Positions 38,201 to 50,204 of a stretch of 64,000 nucleotides of DNA are shown piece after piece (position 1 is the first letter of the stretch; each line of letters opens with the position of its first letter). The notes below the pieces were generated by a model. It did not search any database. It had not been told where the DNA came from and saw nothing but the letters and a program-made list of their open reading frames with translations. Source of the DNA: Hyaloscypha bicolor E (lineage: Eukaryota > Ascomycota > Leotiomycetes > Helotiales > Hyaloscyphaceae); NCBI RefSeq assembly GCF_002865645.1, contig NW_020194685.1, forward strand, positions 434,001 through 498,000, in the 5' to 3' direction. Both the position numbers and the translations under genes were made by a program.

Positions 38201-38449
38201 ATAAAGTTAAATAAACCGGAGCTAGTATTAGAAAAAAATTATAGTTCTATTATAATAATATAGTTATTATTAGCTTTATTTATAAAGTACTTAGAAGAAG
38301 CCCTTTAAGCTCAGGAATTATTAAGATCTTGAGATAGGAGTATTATAATAGTATAACTAAAGGCAAGATATTTATTGGAATTATTATTTACTATTATATT
38401 TAGATTAAAGGCTTTGTAATTATTACTAAATCCATTTACTACTTAATAA

Positions 38450-39170
38450 GGAAAGGTATAATATAGAACTAGGATAATAAATAAAAGCAAGCTATATAAA
38501 TTCTTTAAGAAAAGCTTATTACTATTCCGATACTTTATAAGTTATACTATAATTTATTAGAAGGTTAGGGAATAATTATATTAGTAGTAAAAACTAGCCT
38601 AGATAAATAGGGCGGAATTCTTAATTAATATAATAATAAAAGAAAAAAGAAAGTTATATAATATTAGTCTAGAATCTGGAATAATACTAAATAGAGATAT
38701 AATATTACTAAGAGAGAATATTAAGGGCTAGTAAAGTATTTATAGAAAGTATAATTCTGGCTATATAGAGTTTACTTTATTCTTGAACTAGATACTAATA
38801 TACTTGTTATATAACCAAGTAAAGTGGCTATAGATTTTCCTAAAGCTCTAGTTACTTACTAGCTAGTATGAATTTAACTATTTGACTTTAAAGTCAAGTA
38901 TATTAAAGAAACTAAGTATACTACTACTAATGGATTATTGAGATACCTATAGTGAGAAGGCAATACCGAAAATAATAAGAATATTAATAAATAATTAGTA
39001 ATAGAGCTTAATACTATTAGAATAGTACCTATTAGGCAGAAAGTTTAGTTAAAGGAAGTAGTTCTGGTTTAGTTATATGATATTATTTTAAGGAATTAGA
39101 TTCCTAAAACCTTTATTAGATATTTAGATAATAGTATTTAGTTACTAGAGATTAATAATTAAAGCCTTAT
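38450..39170 (+). pseudogene. RNase H region of copy A
   Basis: Sequence between the RT and the internal palindrome. It occupies the RNase H position of gypsy pol and has comparable composition, but only fragments are readable. Assigned mainly by order. Confidence 0.45.
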
Positions 39171-39429
39171 TATATCTAGAAGCAAATTAGTAATATTAAA
39201 AAAAAAAAAAATCCGGAAGTTATATAGTAAAGGCCGCGGCCTTTTATATATAATTACTAGTAAAATAGTAGATAATAATACTAACTCACATGTTTTATTT
39301 AATAACCCGACTATTTTACTAGACTTCTTAGATAATAGCTATTTTAAATAATACTAGAATATTATATAATACCTTATAATACTCTCTAGACCAGAAGAAA
39401 TATCTAGAGCCGAGTTTTAAAAGTTAAGT

Positions 39430-40350
39430 AAAGAAGCTATGAATTATAGTATAAGAGATTAATTACTCTAGAGAGTTATATTTAAAATATACCTATCTTG
39501 ACTTATTATTAATAATTAAGAGTAAAGGGAAATTATTATTAAAGAGCTATATAATAAGATTAGATATACCGGAAAAGAAAGTACTTTTTACTTAGTAGCT
39601 AGCTACTATTACTAGGAAGGTTATTATAACTATATATGGAAATATATTAATATTTATAAAGTCTATTAATATAAGAGTAAAAGAAGATAAGAAAAAGCTT
39701 TATATTTAATAAAAGCTATATTTCTTTTCTATTACCTTGGGATTAATATAATTAAACTACTAGACTATAAAGAATATAACTTGTTAGTTATTACTAGAGA
39801 TGACTTCTCAGGATAGGTTAAGGCTAGATCTTTAAAGAACCTAACTAGTAAGAAAATTATCAAGTTTATTTGAGAAGAAATTATTTATAGGTATGGTTTA
39901 TTTAAATAGTTTAAGGTAAATAGCAGATTAGAATTCAAAGAAGTAGTAATTCAGGAACTTAATAAACTAGGAATTAACTAAATTATTATTTTGGCCTATA
40001 ATTCTAAAGAAAATAGTATAATTAAAAGAAGATATTAACTAATTATTCAAGTATTTATTATATTTATAATAAGTAAAAAGAAGCCTTAGGTAGATTTATT
40101 ATTATATATTCTATTTACTAACCGAATTACTATATATAAACTAACTAGATTTATTCTCTTTTATATAGTCTATAACAAGGAAGCTATACTATTTATAGAA
40201 ATATGCTTTCTAACCTAGAGAATACTTGAATAAAACAAAGTTTATAATAGAGAAATACTTCTAGAAATATATATAAAGTAAATATAAATAAGAGACAAAG
40301 ATATTAAAGAAGCTAGAATAAAGAAGAATAAATAATACCGAGAGGAAAAA
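39430..40350 (+). pseudogene. integrase of copy A
   Basis: A block equivalent to the HHCC region (~39,560-39,620) is followed by the core: TRDDFSG, ARSLKNLTSKKIIKFI (~39,800-39,860), YGLFK, VNSRLEFKEVVIQELNKLGIN (family VDGGPEF), LAYNSKENSIIKRRY (family AYNSKANGMVERGH). The DDE residues are partly converted. The tail reaches about 40,860. Confidence 0.8.
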
Positions 40351-40869
40351 GAGTAATTTAATACTACTTACCAGATTTATATAAAGCCTATTTCTGAAAA
40401 GGATCTAATTCTTATATATAATATTAAATTAATAAATTAAGATAAGTTAAGGAATACGAAGCTACTATATTACTAGCTTGGCCTATATAAAGTAAGATAT
40501 ATAAATCAACTAAAAGAATACTATATACTAGAAAAGCTTAATAGTACTATACTCTAAAGAATATATACTAGGAATTAACTTAAGTAGTTTATAAAAAGAA
40601 ATAGATTCTAGTACTTTCCTAAAAACGAAGTTAATAATAAGTATATACCTGTAAATAAATATTTTAAAATAAATATAGAACTAGAAAAGGAAGCAGTTAT
40701 AGAGTACTATAAGCAAAATAGTACTTAGAAGATTAAGAAAGCTACTAGTATTATTATATATATTCTAGAGTTACCGGAATTAGAAAGAGTAAAATATGTC
40801 TCTTTTATAGAAAACTAGGAAGAAGTATCTAATAATAGGAATTTTTCTTAACCTGAAATAAAGCTTGTT

Positions 40870-42780
40870 ATTTTTAATTCTTTATATATCTTTTATTTTT
40901 TTCTCCTAACTATTATTTACGGCCTCTAGAGAATATTATTATTAGACTATTATTCTGGAAATTAGATAAGCTTTATTATTATTTATTTCTTACTATTATC
41001 TAATTATTATTACTAGATAATATTCTTAATATAAAATTCTATTACTAGATCTTGGGAATTAAATATAAAGAATTCTTTTTAATATAAAAAATAAATGGGG
41101 GATTGAGAGATTAATTTATAGACTCTTAATTCCGAACTATAGTAATAAATAGTAATTATATTTAGAATTAGGGTAAAAGAAAAAGAAAAGAAGAAATATG
41201 GCCTTTTATATATATCTTACTAAAATAGGAACCTTTTAGAAGCTTTACTTGCCTTTTTAACTAGCTATTCTTATGACTTATACTAGTCTAAAACTTGACT
41301 ATAATATTTATAGATCTTGACTTTAACTTGAATTACTATTACAAGTTTCCTTATAATATCCAAATAAACTTCCTAATTAGGAGTTATATATAAATAGAAT
41401 AAATAAACTAGAAGCCCTATAAAAGGAAAGGGAAACCTTATTAAACTCAATAAACATTTCCGAAGAAGCTTAATAATATATAATTCTGGAAATCTCTTAG
41501 ATATTAGATAAACCGAATTTACTTATTTAAAGTCTACTTTATACTAGAAAACCTACTTTTTCTTTAATATAATCGTGGCTATACTTAAGGCACATACTAT
41601 AGCTACTTTAAAAGCACATACTAAGGCTTGGTTAGTATATTATATATTCCTATTTCTATAAAGAACTTCTTTTATATAGAACCCATTCCCTAATTAAGAT
41701 ACCGTTTTATTACCGGAAACCAATTACTTCTTTAAAAAGCTAGTATAATTCGCTAATTCTTACTATTAATCTATTTCTTACTATTAAATATTGTCTAAAT
41801 AATTCCCATATCCTTAATACTAATTCGGAATACCTAATCTTTTTACGTTTTATATTAACTTTAATATTAATTATTTCAAACTCAATAATAATATTATAAA
41901 CCCCATTTATATTATCTTATAGTTCTCTTTTTTATATACTCTAATGCCTTTAGTATTACTTTTATTAATATAGATATTACTTTAAAGCCCTAAATAACTA
42001 AATAGTTTTATACTATTTAAAGTCGACTCTAATAAGTACTAAATAAATGCAATTAGCTTTTAAAAGAGATACGGATTAGTTTTAGAAAAAGTAATATCTT
42101 ATTCTAAGTTATTTCTTAATCCTATTATTCTAATTCCTTTTCTATTAATACTTACTTTATATTTTCTCTAATATCTTTAGTATAATTATATACCTTACCT
42201 TTTATATATTTCTTATATTATTTCTCTTCTTTTATATTATTTTTTTAAGTTAATAGGAATATCTCTAAATAAATAAGAGATCGGAATATACCTATATTAT
42301 GAAATTTTCGTTATTTTCTTTTATATTCTAATACTTTAGATATTACTATTATATTTATATTTCTATTATATTATCTTTTTATTTCCTTATTATTACTATT
42401 TAGTTTAACCTGCCTTAACTATTTCTTTAATTATATTTCTTTAGGTATATATATTTATATTCTTTTCCGTAATTAAAGCCTAATTCTATATTTTACTTTC
42501 TATAATTATTTCTAATTTATAACTATATTACCTTAAATATATCTAATTATTATATTTACTTTCCCTATTATATATACTACTATTTCAGCTTTATTTTCTT
42601 ACTAGGAAGAAAAAAAAACTCGAATATATATAATGCATTTATATAATTTAAGACTATTCTAATTTATTCTTTATTTTAAAATATACTTAAAAGAAATTCT
42701 TATAATCTTAAGAACCTTTAATTCTATAACTTATAATTATTATACTAATAATATCTTTATAACTTATTAAGAATAATAAA
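40870..42780. other. internal spacer of copy A
   Basis: No protein motif on either strand. About 40,930-41,035 contains an imperfect inverted repeat of AATATTATTATTAGAC / TCTAATTATTATTACTAGATAATATTC type. The spacer is also present in copy B (around 11,800-13,900), so it belongs to the element. Confidence 0.55.
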
Positions 42781-42789
42781 ATAGCCAAA

Positions 42790-45480
42790 GAATAGATTCC
42801 TCAAGTTAGTAAAGTATAGTAGCTAGTTCTTGCAAGCCGTAGTATTATTAAAAGCCTATAGATTAATAGTATTAAAGTTTAGAGTATTAAAGGAGCTTGG
42901 GTAGTTATAGAAGGCTTGCTAATACCAGAAAAAATAGTTATAATTACCGAATTTAATATAAATATCCTAGATAAGCTAAGCGGTATATATAATAAGCTCT
43001 TAAAGTAGAAAACCTTTATTAGAGACGGAACTAGACTGGGATTAACTAAGGAAGAGCTAAAGAACTACTAAGCTAATAATAGGGAATTCGAGAATATTAT
43101 TAAAGGCATTTCCAAAGGCAAATAAAAGAAGCTTAATAAGATTAAGACTATAATAAATAATCTAGAAACTAAGGGTCAGAATAGAATTATATTATATAAT
43201 AAAGCTTTTAGCTAATATATTAATAATATCTATAATAATCTTAGTAAGAATATCTATAAAAAGTTATACTCTCTTTTTAAAATAGAAGCTTTAGTATACG
43301 AAGCTATTTAGTTAATTAATAAAGCTACTTTAGAGTATATAAAGAATAAGAAGTATTAGAATACTAGTATATTTACTAAATTAGATATTACTAAGGTACT
43401 TAAATATACTAAAGCTATTTCGAAATATAAAGAATTAGAGTTTAAGCTACTATTAGCTAATAATCTCAAGACTAGATAGTATATCTTTAATACTTCCGAA
43501 ATCCTAATTAAGAAAGCTTATAGTAATAAGCCTTTTCCTGCTTTTCGAGATAAGCCTAGAGAATGGGCCCCTATTATAATTTCAGCTTTAACTTAACCGG
43601 ATTTAGCTAAGAAAAATAGAGCTAATTTAATAAAGCCTAGTGAGAAAGCTACTAGTAAAGCTAGTAGAACTAGTAAGACTAGTAGAACTAGTATAACTAG
43701 ATAAGAAGAACCTGGCAAGAATAGAGAGTAAGCTGAGCCTAAGACTTCTAATAAATAGCAGAGATCTGAGTATTAGACTAAGTATAAGGTTAGTAAAATA
43801 GAGGAAAGCAAAGAGGAACCCTCTATTTTAAAGAAAAAGACACTATCTAGAAAGACTCCCTTAATTATACCCAGAACTAAGAAGCAGAAAACTAGGAATA
43901 TTAAGTCCGGAGAACTTAATAATAGTATTAAGTATATCTATAAAATGCCAGCTAAATAGAAATTAATACTTGCTCGATAAAATAAGTATATCTTTAAGGA
44001 AGTATATAGCAGCGTTTTGGGACCTATTTATAAGCGAGAATACTATGGAATTAATAATAGATTCCTTAAAGCTCCTTATATAGAATATATTTAGTAACTT
44101 ACTAATACTCTTTCTATTAATATATAAGATATTAAGGACACTCTAAAGCTAGTTACTAAGATCTATAAAGTTACTAAAGGCAAGAAGCATATTTCCGTTA
44201 CTTGAGTAAATAAGGAAATACGGGATTTCTTCTTTGAGATATAGGAAATTAAGTAATATAAATACAAGTATTATATTTCTAATTAATTCCGCCCAAATTT
44301 ATAGCTCTAATTCAATACTATAGTTCCTATTCCTGAGTCTAGTATTACTAATCTGGGTATAAATAGCTATATTTATAAGAAAAATTACCTAAAGTAAATT
44401 AAGAAGCTTAGTATTCGAGAACTCTTAATAATAGAAATAAAGATATTATAGTTCTATTTCCGAAAAGATAATATATTAATATATAGAGATCTAGGTAATA
44501 GCTACTTTACCTTAGCCTCTTAACTTTTAATAGCAGATCTATTAATATGGCTTGGATTTCATAAGGCATTAAGCAAGCGTTCTATTTACTTAGTTACTTA
44601 CCCTTAGCTAGCCTAATACTTTACTTCTAGAAACATTAATTATAATTAGTATAAAGGTAATACTAAAGATCTGGCTATTACTAAAGCTTTAAGTAGCAAA
44701 TTCTACCTTAGTAAAGAATATCGGAATATTAGCTATATTTTCCTTACGAACTATAAGAAGGCCGCTATTTTTGGCAAGAAATTCTTTAAAGACATTAATT
44801 ACTCCTCTATTTCTAATGAATTTAAACCAGAAATAGCTAAGAAATTAGGCGAGTATTTACTAAAAGTAATAGGAGAAAAGACTCCGAGTATAATCTACTT
44901 AACTAGACAAATAAATGCCTTTAGCTAGGTAATCTATAAGTCTGGAATTATAGGAAAGTATTAATTCTCGGATAATATATAAGTTAAAGAATAGCTTAAT
45001 AATAATTTGCTACTTAATAGGCCTTTTACTATAGTTCTTATAAGTCTAGTTACTATTAAGGATAGAATATACGAAAATGAAGTCTCCTATAAGGTTATTA
45101 AAGCCTTTTATCTAGAGCTTTCCCCTCCTATTAAAGGTCGATTTAAGGATATTATAAATAATACGAAATTCGAAGAAGCTATCTATTTAGAGCATATTAG
45201 TACGATTTATGATATAATTCGCTATAATAAGCCTCCTTAATACTCTGTAGTAAAGGCAGAAATTAAGTAATAATTAAAGGCAGATACTAATTAATATAGA
45301 GAATTATATCGGATTTAATATGAGAATACGGCTAAGCGGGTTTAGATTGCCTTTAAGCAAGTTCGGGAGTATGAAATGAGACTATTTAAGGGTAATAAGT
45401 CTTATTTTAGGTATATAAAAGAGAAATTAGATTAACTAATAAAGAAAGATCCTAAATATTTCATTATTTCAGACTCTGAG
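42790..45480 (+). pseudogene. extra ORF (ORF3) of the 13-kb gypsy element, about 900 codons
   Basis: After integrase and the spacer, one plus-strand frame persists for about 2.7 kb with mostly RIP-type stops. An open run of 77 codons remains at 45007-45240 (LSPPIKGRFKDIINN). Readable stretches include GAWVVIEGLLIPEKIVII near the start, a Ser/Thr/Lys-rich linker (~43,640-43,900: KASRTSKTSRTS, KKKTLSRKTPL), YKREYYGINNRFLKAPYIEY (~44,030) and DLLIWLGFHKALSK (~44,530). No RT, integrase, protease, chromodomain or membrane segment is seen, so it does not look like an envelope gene. Family unknown. It may be a second gag-like or accessory protein, or a captured host gene. Conserved in copy B. Confidence 0.65.
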
Positions 45481-45526
45481 TAGAAATTTTCTATTATTTT
45501 TGGTATTTAGGAAATAAGTACGAATA

Positions 45527-45540
45527 AATAAGGGATCGGA
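45527..45540 (+). promoter_or_regulatory. polypurine tract of copy A
   Basis: AATAAGGGATCGGA directly before the 3' LTR, in the position of the plus-strand primer. Purine-rich but impure; assigned by position. Confidence 0.5.
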
Positions 45541-45843
45541 TATAGTATAGCAGGCTATACTTATTAAAAATTATATTATTTTGGCGGTTTTAAGGTTTAG
45601 GTTATATAGTAAAGGCTATAGCCTTTTATATATGACTTTCGGAAATCATATAAGAAAGCTGGTTTTTCTATAGACTTAGATAATAATCCTTTATAAATAT
45701 TTAATTAATTAAGCTTTTATATACTATATACTATTTATGCTTTATTATTTATGCTTTTGATTTGTTATTTTACTATTAAGTTATATTTTGTACTCTAGTA
45801 TACTTTATGTGGGTTTTTATCTTATTATAGTTTCTCTCTCATA
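45541..45843 (+). repeat. 3' LTR of copy A
   Basis: 303 bp, TATAGTATAGC to TCTCTCATA, aligned without length change to the 5' LTR but more RIP-converted at its termini. Palindrome at 45601-45636. Followed by CTAG. Confidence 0.87.
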
Positions 45844-46340
45844 CTAGCCTCCTTTCTTAGTTAATTTCTCTATCCGTAATTCTTCTATTTCCTAATTACT
45901 TTTTATAATATAAATTAAAGTCGCTTACCTAAAGTAGTTATTTCTGAGATAAGTTAAGCTATAACTAGTTTTTTATTTATTTAAAGATTATAATAATCCT
46001 ATAGCTTTCCCGAGCCCTATTATCTATTAGCTAGAAATATTTTACTAATATATATAGTTTATAAATATTAAAAATTATAAAATACTAATTAAAGAGCTTA
46101 ATTTAAATACTAATTATAAAAGCTTATATATAAAAAGTTTTCTAGTTAGCTAGTAGGTATCTTTTATTAATATAAGTTACTATTTATATAACTTGTATTT
46201 TTAATAGTATTATAAGTAACCAGAAATTAATTATATTACCTATTTTATAAAATATTATAATAATACTTTTCTTATTAAGTCATAGTTCCTAAATTATAAT
46301 TATATTATAGTCCATAATTATTTTATAGTTTTTAAAGAAT
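45844..46340 (-). pseudogene. LINE endonuclease, N-terminal part
   Basis: Minus strand from about 46,315 reads MDYNIII and a block equivalent to the EN motif IQEPWLN (now stop-EL-stop-LN), YINKRYLLAN (~46,180), SQKxLLxVSDFNLYY (45,911-45,945; family LLGDFNLHH) and ITDREIN...ERR to 45,848. The frame then continues after copy A at 32,674 as LVKYIG. Catalytic Glu and other residues are altered by RIP. Confidence 0.75.
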
Positions 46341-48000
46341 ATAACTATTACTAGAAAGTATTTATATATATTATATAATAGAATCTAAAGTTAGGCTAAA
46401 TATAACGGTTTTACTTTAAGTTCTATTTCTATTTTATAATCTATTTTATCTTAGTATTTCCTGAATTTCTAGTTCTAATTTAGAATATTATAATAATATT
46501 AGTATACTATAATTTATAATAGCTCTAGAAATCCGTAATATATAAGATAATATTATAGTATTATTAAGGTAATTTAAAAATTCAATTTCTAGTATATATA
46601 TTATAACTAATTATTATACTAGTAGCTATAAAGTAATATTTAGGGATTCCGGTTTAGTAATATCCTATAATAAGTATAAGAGTAATTATAAAGGTAATAA
46701 TCCGAAGTATTTCTTTACTTTTAAATATAATAGGGTAATATATTAGAGAAATAGGTTTAGTAAGGCAAATAGTTTCTTTTCTTATATATTTTCTCTTATT
46801 ATAGTTTTTCTTTTTTTTAAGGCATATTTCTTATAATTACTTATTATACTTACTTCTTTATTTATTAGTATAACCGGTTATTTATTTCCGTAAGATATAA
46901 TTTCTTTTTATAATTATTTTATTTCCGGACCTTTTTTTTTTATATTTATATTTATTAAAGATTTTCCCGTATCTTATAATAATACCTATAATAAAATCAC
47001 GTTCCTAATCTCTTTTCCTTTACTATTAATAACTTAATTAAGCAGGGATTTCTTATTTCGGGGCTTTCTTTTACTAGATAATAATATTACTAATCTCTTA
47101 GTAAGTTTTTTAGCTTGCTTTTTGGCTAATTTTTGGCGAACTTCTATATAAATATCTTGTAATTATTTTTCTAGCTCTCTTAGCTTCCTAAATACTAGGG
47201 AATTATCTTTACTATCTATAATAGGTAGTAATTCTATATATTTAAATAGTAAAGTATTAACTAAGTAAGTTCTTTTTACTAGTTATGGTTTCCTGCCTAT
47301 TCTTATACTTTTATTTCTACTCCTTACTATAGTAAATATAAATAGAGATTCCTCTTCTAATATTTCCTCTAAGTTCTCTAGTAAGGGAATTTCTTAAATA
47401 GATTTATATAATAATAGTATTAGTTTCGGGGTTCTTATAATTATATTTATTTATTTATTTAGGGGTTTCTTTAGTAAGGTCTGTTTTATTAGCTTATTAC
47501 TTATAAATATCTTTACTAAGCCTCTTCTATATATACTAGGTCCGTTTTCGTTATTATTATTATTTTAGATTATAAGGGGTTATAGTAGTTCTTATATATT
47601 CCTGAGTTCCTTAGGTTCTAGTACTTACTAGGTACTTATATTTTACTTTATCTAGTCTACTTTAATTAACTAATATTAGAAGTATAAATTAGGATACCTG
47701 AATTTTCTTAGGATCTTATTAAGCCTTATATACTTAAGACACTATATTATATAGATATTACTATTAGTCTTATATAATTTCTTATAATTCTAGTATTTCT
47801 GGATTAGTTCTATATATTTCTTTATATTATAAGGGCTAGTATAATTCCTATAAATAATAGCTGCCCTATAGTATTTTCCTATATATTTATATTTTTAGTA
47901 TTAAGTATATTAGAGAATTCGTATAGTTTAGTTATATATATTATATTATTTAAGCTAGCCTTACTAAATTAAACCGAAATTTATAGCTATATTTATATTC
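46341..48000 (-). pseudogene. LINE ORF1 / 5' region, probable
   Basis: Minus strand keeps a mostly consistent frame at about 47,400-46,900: LLENLEEILEEES, IGRKPxLVKRTYLVNT, VFRKLRELEKxLQDIYIEV and RQKLAKKQAKKLTKRL. It is charged and coiled-coil-like and sits upstream of the endonuclease, where Tad-type elements carry ORF1. No zinc knuckle identified; the 5' end is not defined. Confidence 0.4.
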
Positions 48001-48049
48001 TCTAAATATACTTACTTAATAATTATAAAGATATAAGAGTTCTTTACTC

Positions 48050-48980
48050 GGTTTTTAACTAGCTATCTAATATATATAATCTTTATATTAATATAAAGCT
48101 AATAGGTATTTTTTATAAGTATCCGAAAAATTACTTTTTTTTTCCTATTATCTATTATACTTATTATCTTAGTCAAGATATTATAAACCGTAACTATATA
48201 GCCTTATATTATTATAACCTTAGTATCTGGATATATTCGTATTATCTATACTATATACTTGAGTATATAGTCTTTATTAGTTCTCGTTTTAGTATAAATA
48301 TTAATATTTCCGGAAAGTAATTAATCTATTATAGTAACCTTAATTAATAAGCAATTGCCCTTAATATTATAGAGTTATATATTAATATATTTCTTGAGTT
48401 TATCGGGTATATTCTTTATAACTTATTTAAAAATACTAATAAGAAGTACTTTTTGGAGATTAATTCTAATATAAAGGTTATTTTTCGAGATAATAGCTAT
48501 TATAGTTTCCTGGGCCAAGCTATTATTTATAATATTTTGGGCAAATTAGTAAGAAGTAGTTTAATAATTAAATATAACTTCTTTAGTAGTTTCTTAAATA
48601 GTAATATAAATAGCCTTTATAACCTCGGGAACAAGTCCTACTAGTTTTATAGCTTATTTCCTTGCTATACTTATTTGAATAGTACGGACTTGATTATAGA
48701 GGACTGCGAATTCCTTACAGGAAATTAATATATTATTCTCTAAATTATAATCTTATACCTGCTCCGCAAAGCTATAGACTTAAAAGATAAAGTTACTAAA
48801 GTATTTAATCTTTATACTTATAATATGCTATTTTTTGGCATAATTTTTAAGTTTCTCGTATTATGTTTTAATATATAATACGTATTCATAAATATCTAAT
48901 AATATAAATTTATTAAGAATCGGGAATATATTAACTATCTTTGCGATTTTTGTAGCTTGATGCGTATTAAAAGATTACTG
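48050..48980 (+). pseudogene. unidentified decayed ORF, ~300 codons
   Basis: The plus strand holds one frame with few stops for about 900 bp. It includes an uninterrupted stretch of 63 codons (48453-48644; YYSFLGQAIIYNILGKLVRS, SLYNLGNKSY). It continues FPCYTYLNSTDLIIEDCEF and ends INYLCDFCSLMRIKRLLQTY (~48,970), where RIP fades. A Cys-x2-Cys lies at the C-terminus. I do not recognise the family. It could be a transposon protein or a host gene drawn into the repeat zone. Confidence 0.4.
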
Positions 48981-48984
48981 CAAA

Positions 48985-50051
48985 CTTATTAATACAGATT
49001 CCGATGATTCTTGAATGATTAGTATAATGTGTAATATTATGTTTCCGAAAATTTGTTTTGCGGTTTTGGTGTTGTTTTTCCCTGAGCACGTCCTAAGTCA
49101 GCCTGCCACTTTGGCCTCCCGGTGTGCCCCGGCTATAGTTTCCTTACCAAATTTTACCCGGGAATCCGTTTTTGCTCCCTCGCACGGAGCAGATTATGAA
49201 TCCCTCCTGTCAAATAGCACGTGACTCGTAGTTCAGCCTCATAATTTACCCGGAGTAATCCCGACAGACAAAACCGTCCCAACCGCAATCTGAGATCCTT
49301 GGATTGAGGCGGGTTGAGATTTGAGGGTCAAGTCAACGTCAGTATTTCTTAGATAGGCAAGAGAATAATAGCTCCATGGAACAGAAGGATACGAGGGAAA
49401 GGATTCAGAATATCATGAAATGTACTATACGTGTATGTCAGGCTGGCAGGCAATTTGTTTCCGGAATGCGGCTAGAATGCTCTCAGAAGCAAGATTCTAG
49501 ATTCTAGGTTAGCTAGCCGGATAAATCTTGGATTTTCGTGTAATTTTGATAATTAATCGAAACCTCACAGTTATATGCCTTTCACCAAAGGTAAAGGTAT
49601 CCTGCGAGGTAAAATCGGTTTTATAGATCCACTCTTCGGCGAAGTACCGCAGCGTTCTCGATAGGCGAGGGTCTAACCTAACTTACGCCAAATAATGGCC
49701 AAGACTCTTAGTTCTCTAGTGTAGCGGAAGTGAGTAAAGAGATATAAATATACTGGATACGGGCTCCATGCTCTTGTTCACGTGACCAGCTTTGCATTTC
49801 ACATTATTACTCTACTCTAACGCCAACTCGAACTGTTCACGCCCGTTCGTCAATACGAGCGGTTTACTAATCGGGCGCTACGATTAGTCAATCGGCCTTC
49901 CGATTAATCAATCATAGCTCCCATTAATCAATAGGAAATGGAATACGATTCGCAAGCCAAAGTGAGTCCCGATTAATTAATAAGGGGGCCGATTAATTAA
50001 TCGAATAGCCAATTAATTAATCGGGTAATATTAGGGTTTCGGGGCTGAGGA
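48985..50051. other. GC-balanced island without clear gene
   Basis: Balanced composition and little RIP. The short frame 49015-49224 starts with a hydrophobic run (CFAVLVLFFPEHVLS) that resembles a signal peptide, but it has no further support. A TATA-like GATATAAATATA (~49,741) and two CACGTGAC words (~49,219, ~49,780) resemble promoter elements with no recognisable gene after them. The motif cluster at 49881-50025 is listed separately. Confidence 0.45.
49881..50025. repeat. cluster of ATTAATYAATCG motifs
   Basis: Six related 14-15-bp words of the type CGATTAATYAATCG at about 49881, 49901, 49921, 49970, 49990 and 50010; several are palindromic. Spacing is irregular (20-49 bp), so it is not a simple tandem array. 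It could be a cluster of protein-binding sites or a degenerate repeat. Confidence 0.8.
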
Positions 50052-50204
50052 GGCTGAAATCCTTTAGTTCTCAGTATATAATAATATATCCTTAAGACTA
50101 ATGACTGAAACCCTTTAGTTCTCAGTATATAATAATATATCCTTAAGACTAATAGCTAAAACCCTTTAGTTCTTAGTATATAATAATATATCCTCAAGAC
50201 TAAT
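50052..50204. repeat. 51-bp tandem array, left part (3 units)
   Basis: Units 50052-50102, 50103-50153 and 50154-50204. Each starts near RGCTRAAAYCCTTTAGTTCT and ends CTTAAGACTAAT, with only a few transitions between them. The last 5 bp (CTAAT) are the target duplication of element E. Confidence 0.95.

Larger units (their letters stand above)
32679..45843 (+). mobile_element. full-length 13-kb Ty3/gypsy retrotransposon (copy A)
   Basis: 13,165 bp with two 303-bp LTRs, gag, pol with RT, RNase H and integrase in the Ty3/gypsy order, a 36-bp palindrome before integrase, a ~1.9-kb spacer and a large extra ORF before the 3' LTR. It sits inside the endonuclease domain of a LINE: the LINE frame runs ITDREIN...ERRLVKYIG across the excised junction, so the boundaries are well supported. 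It is RIP-mutated but less than copy B. It is much longer than common fungal gypsy elements (about 5-8 kb). Intact proteins are not encoded. Confidence 0.88.

Noticed and set aside
49015..49224. Small secreted-protein candidate
   Set aside because: The hydrophobic N-terminus is suggestive, but the frame starts in RIP-affected sequence and has no splice sites, cysteine pattern or neighbouring support.
50025..50045. TTAGGG word as telomere or interstitial telomere repeat
   Set aside because: Only one copy occurs; no tandem TTAGGG.
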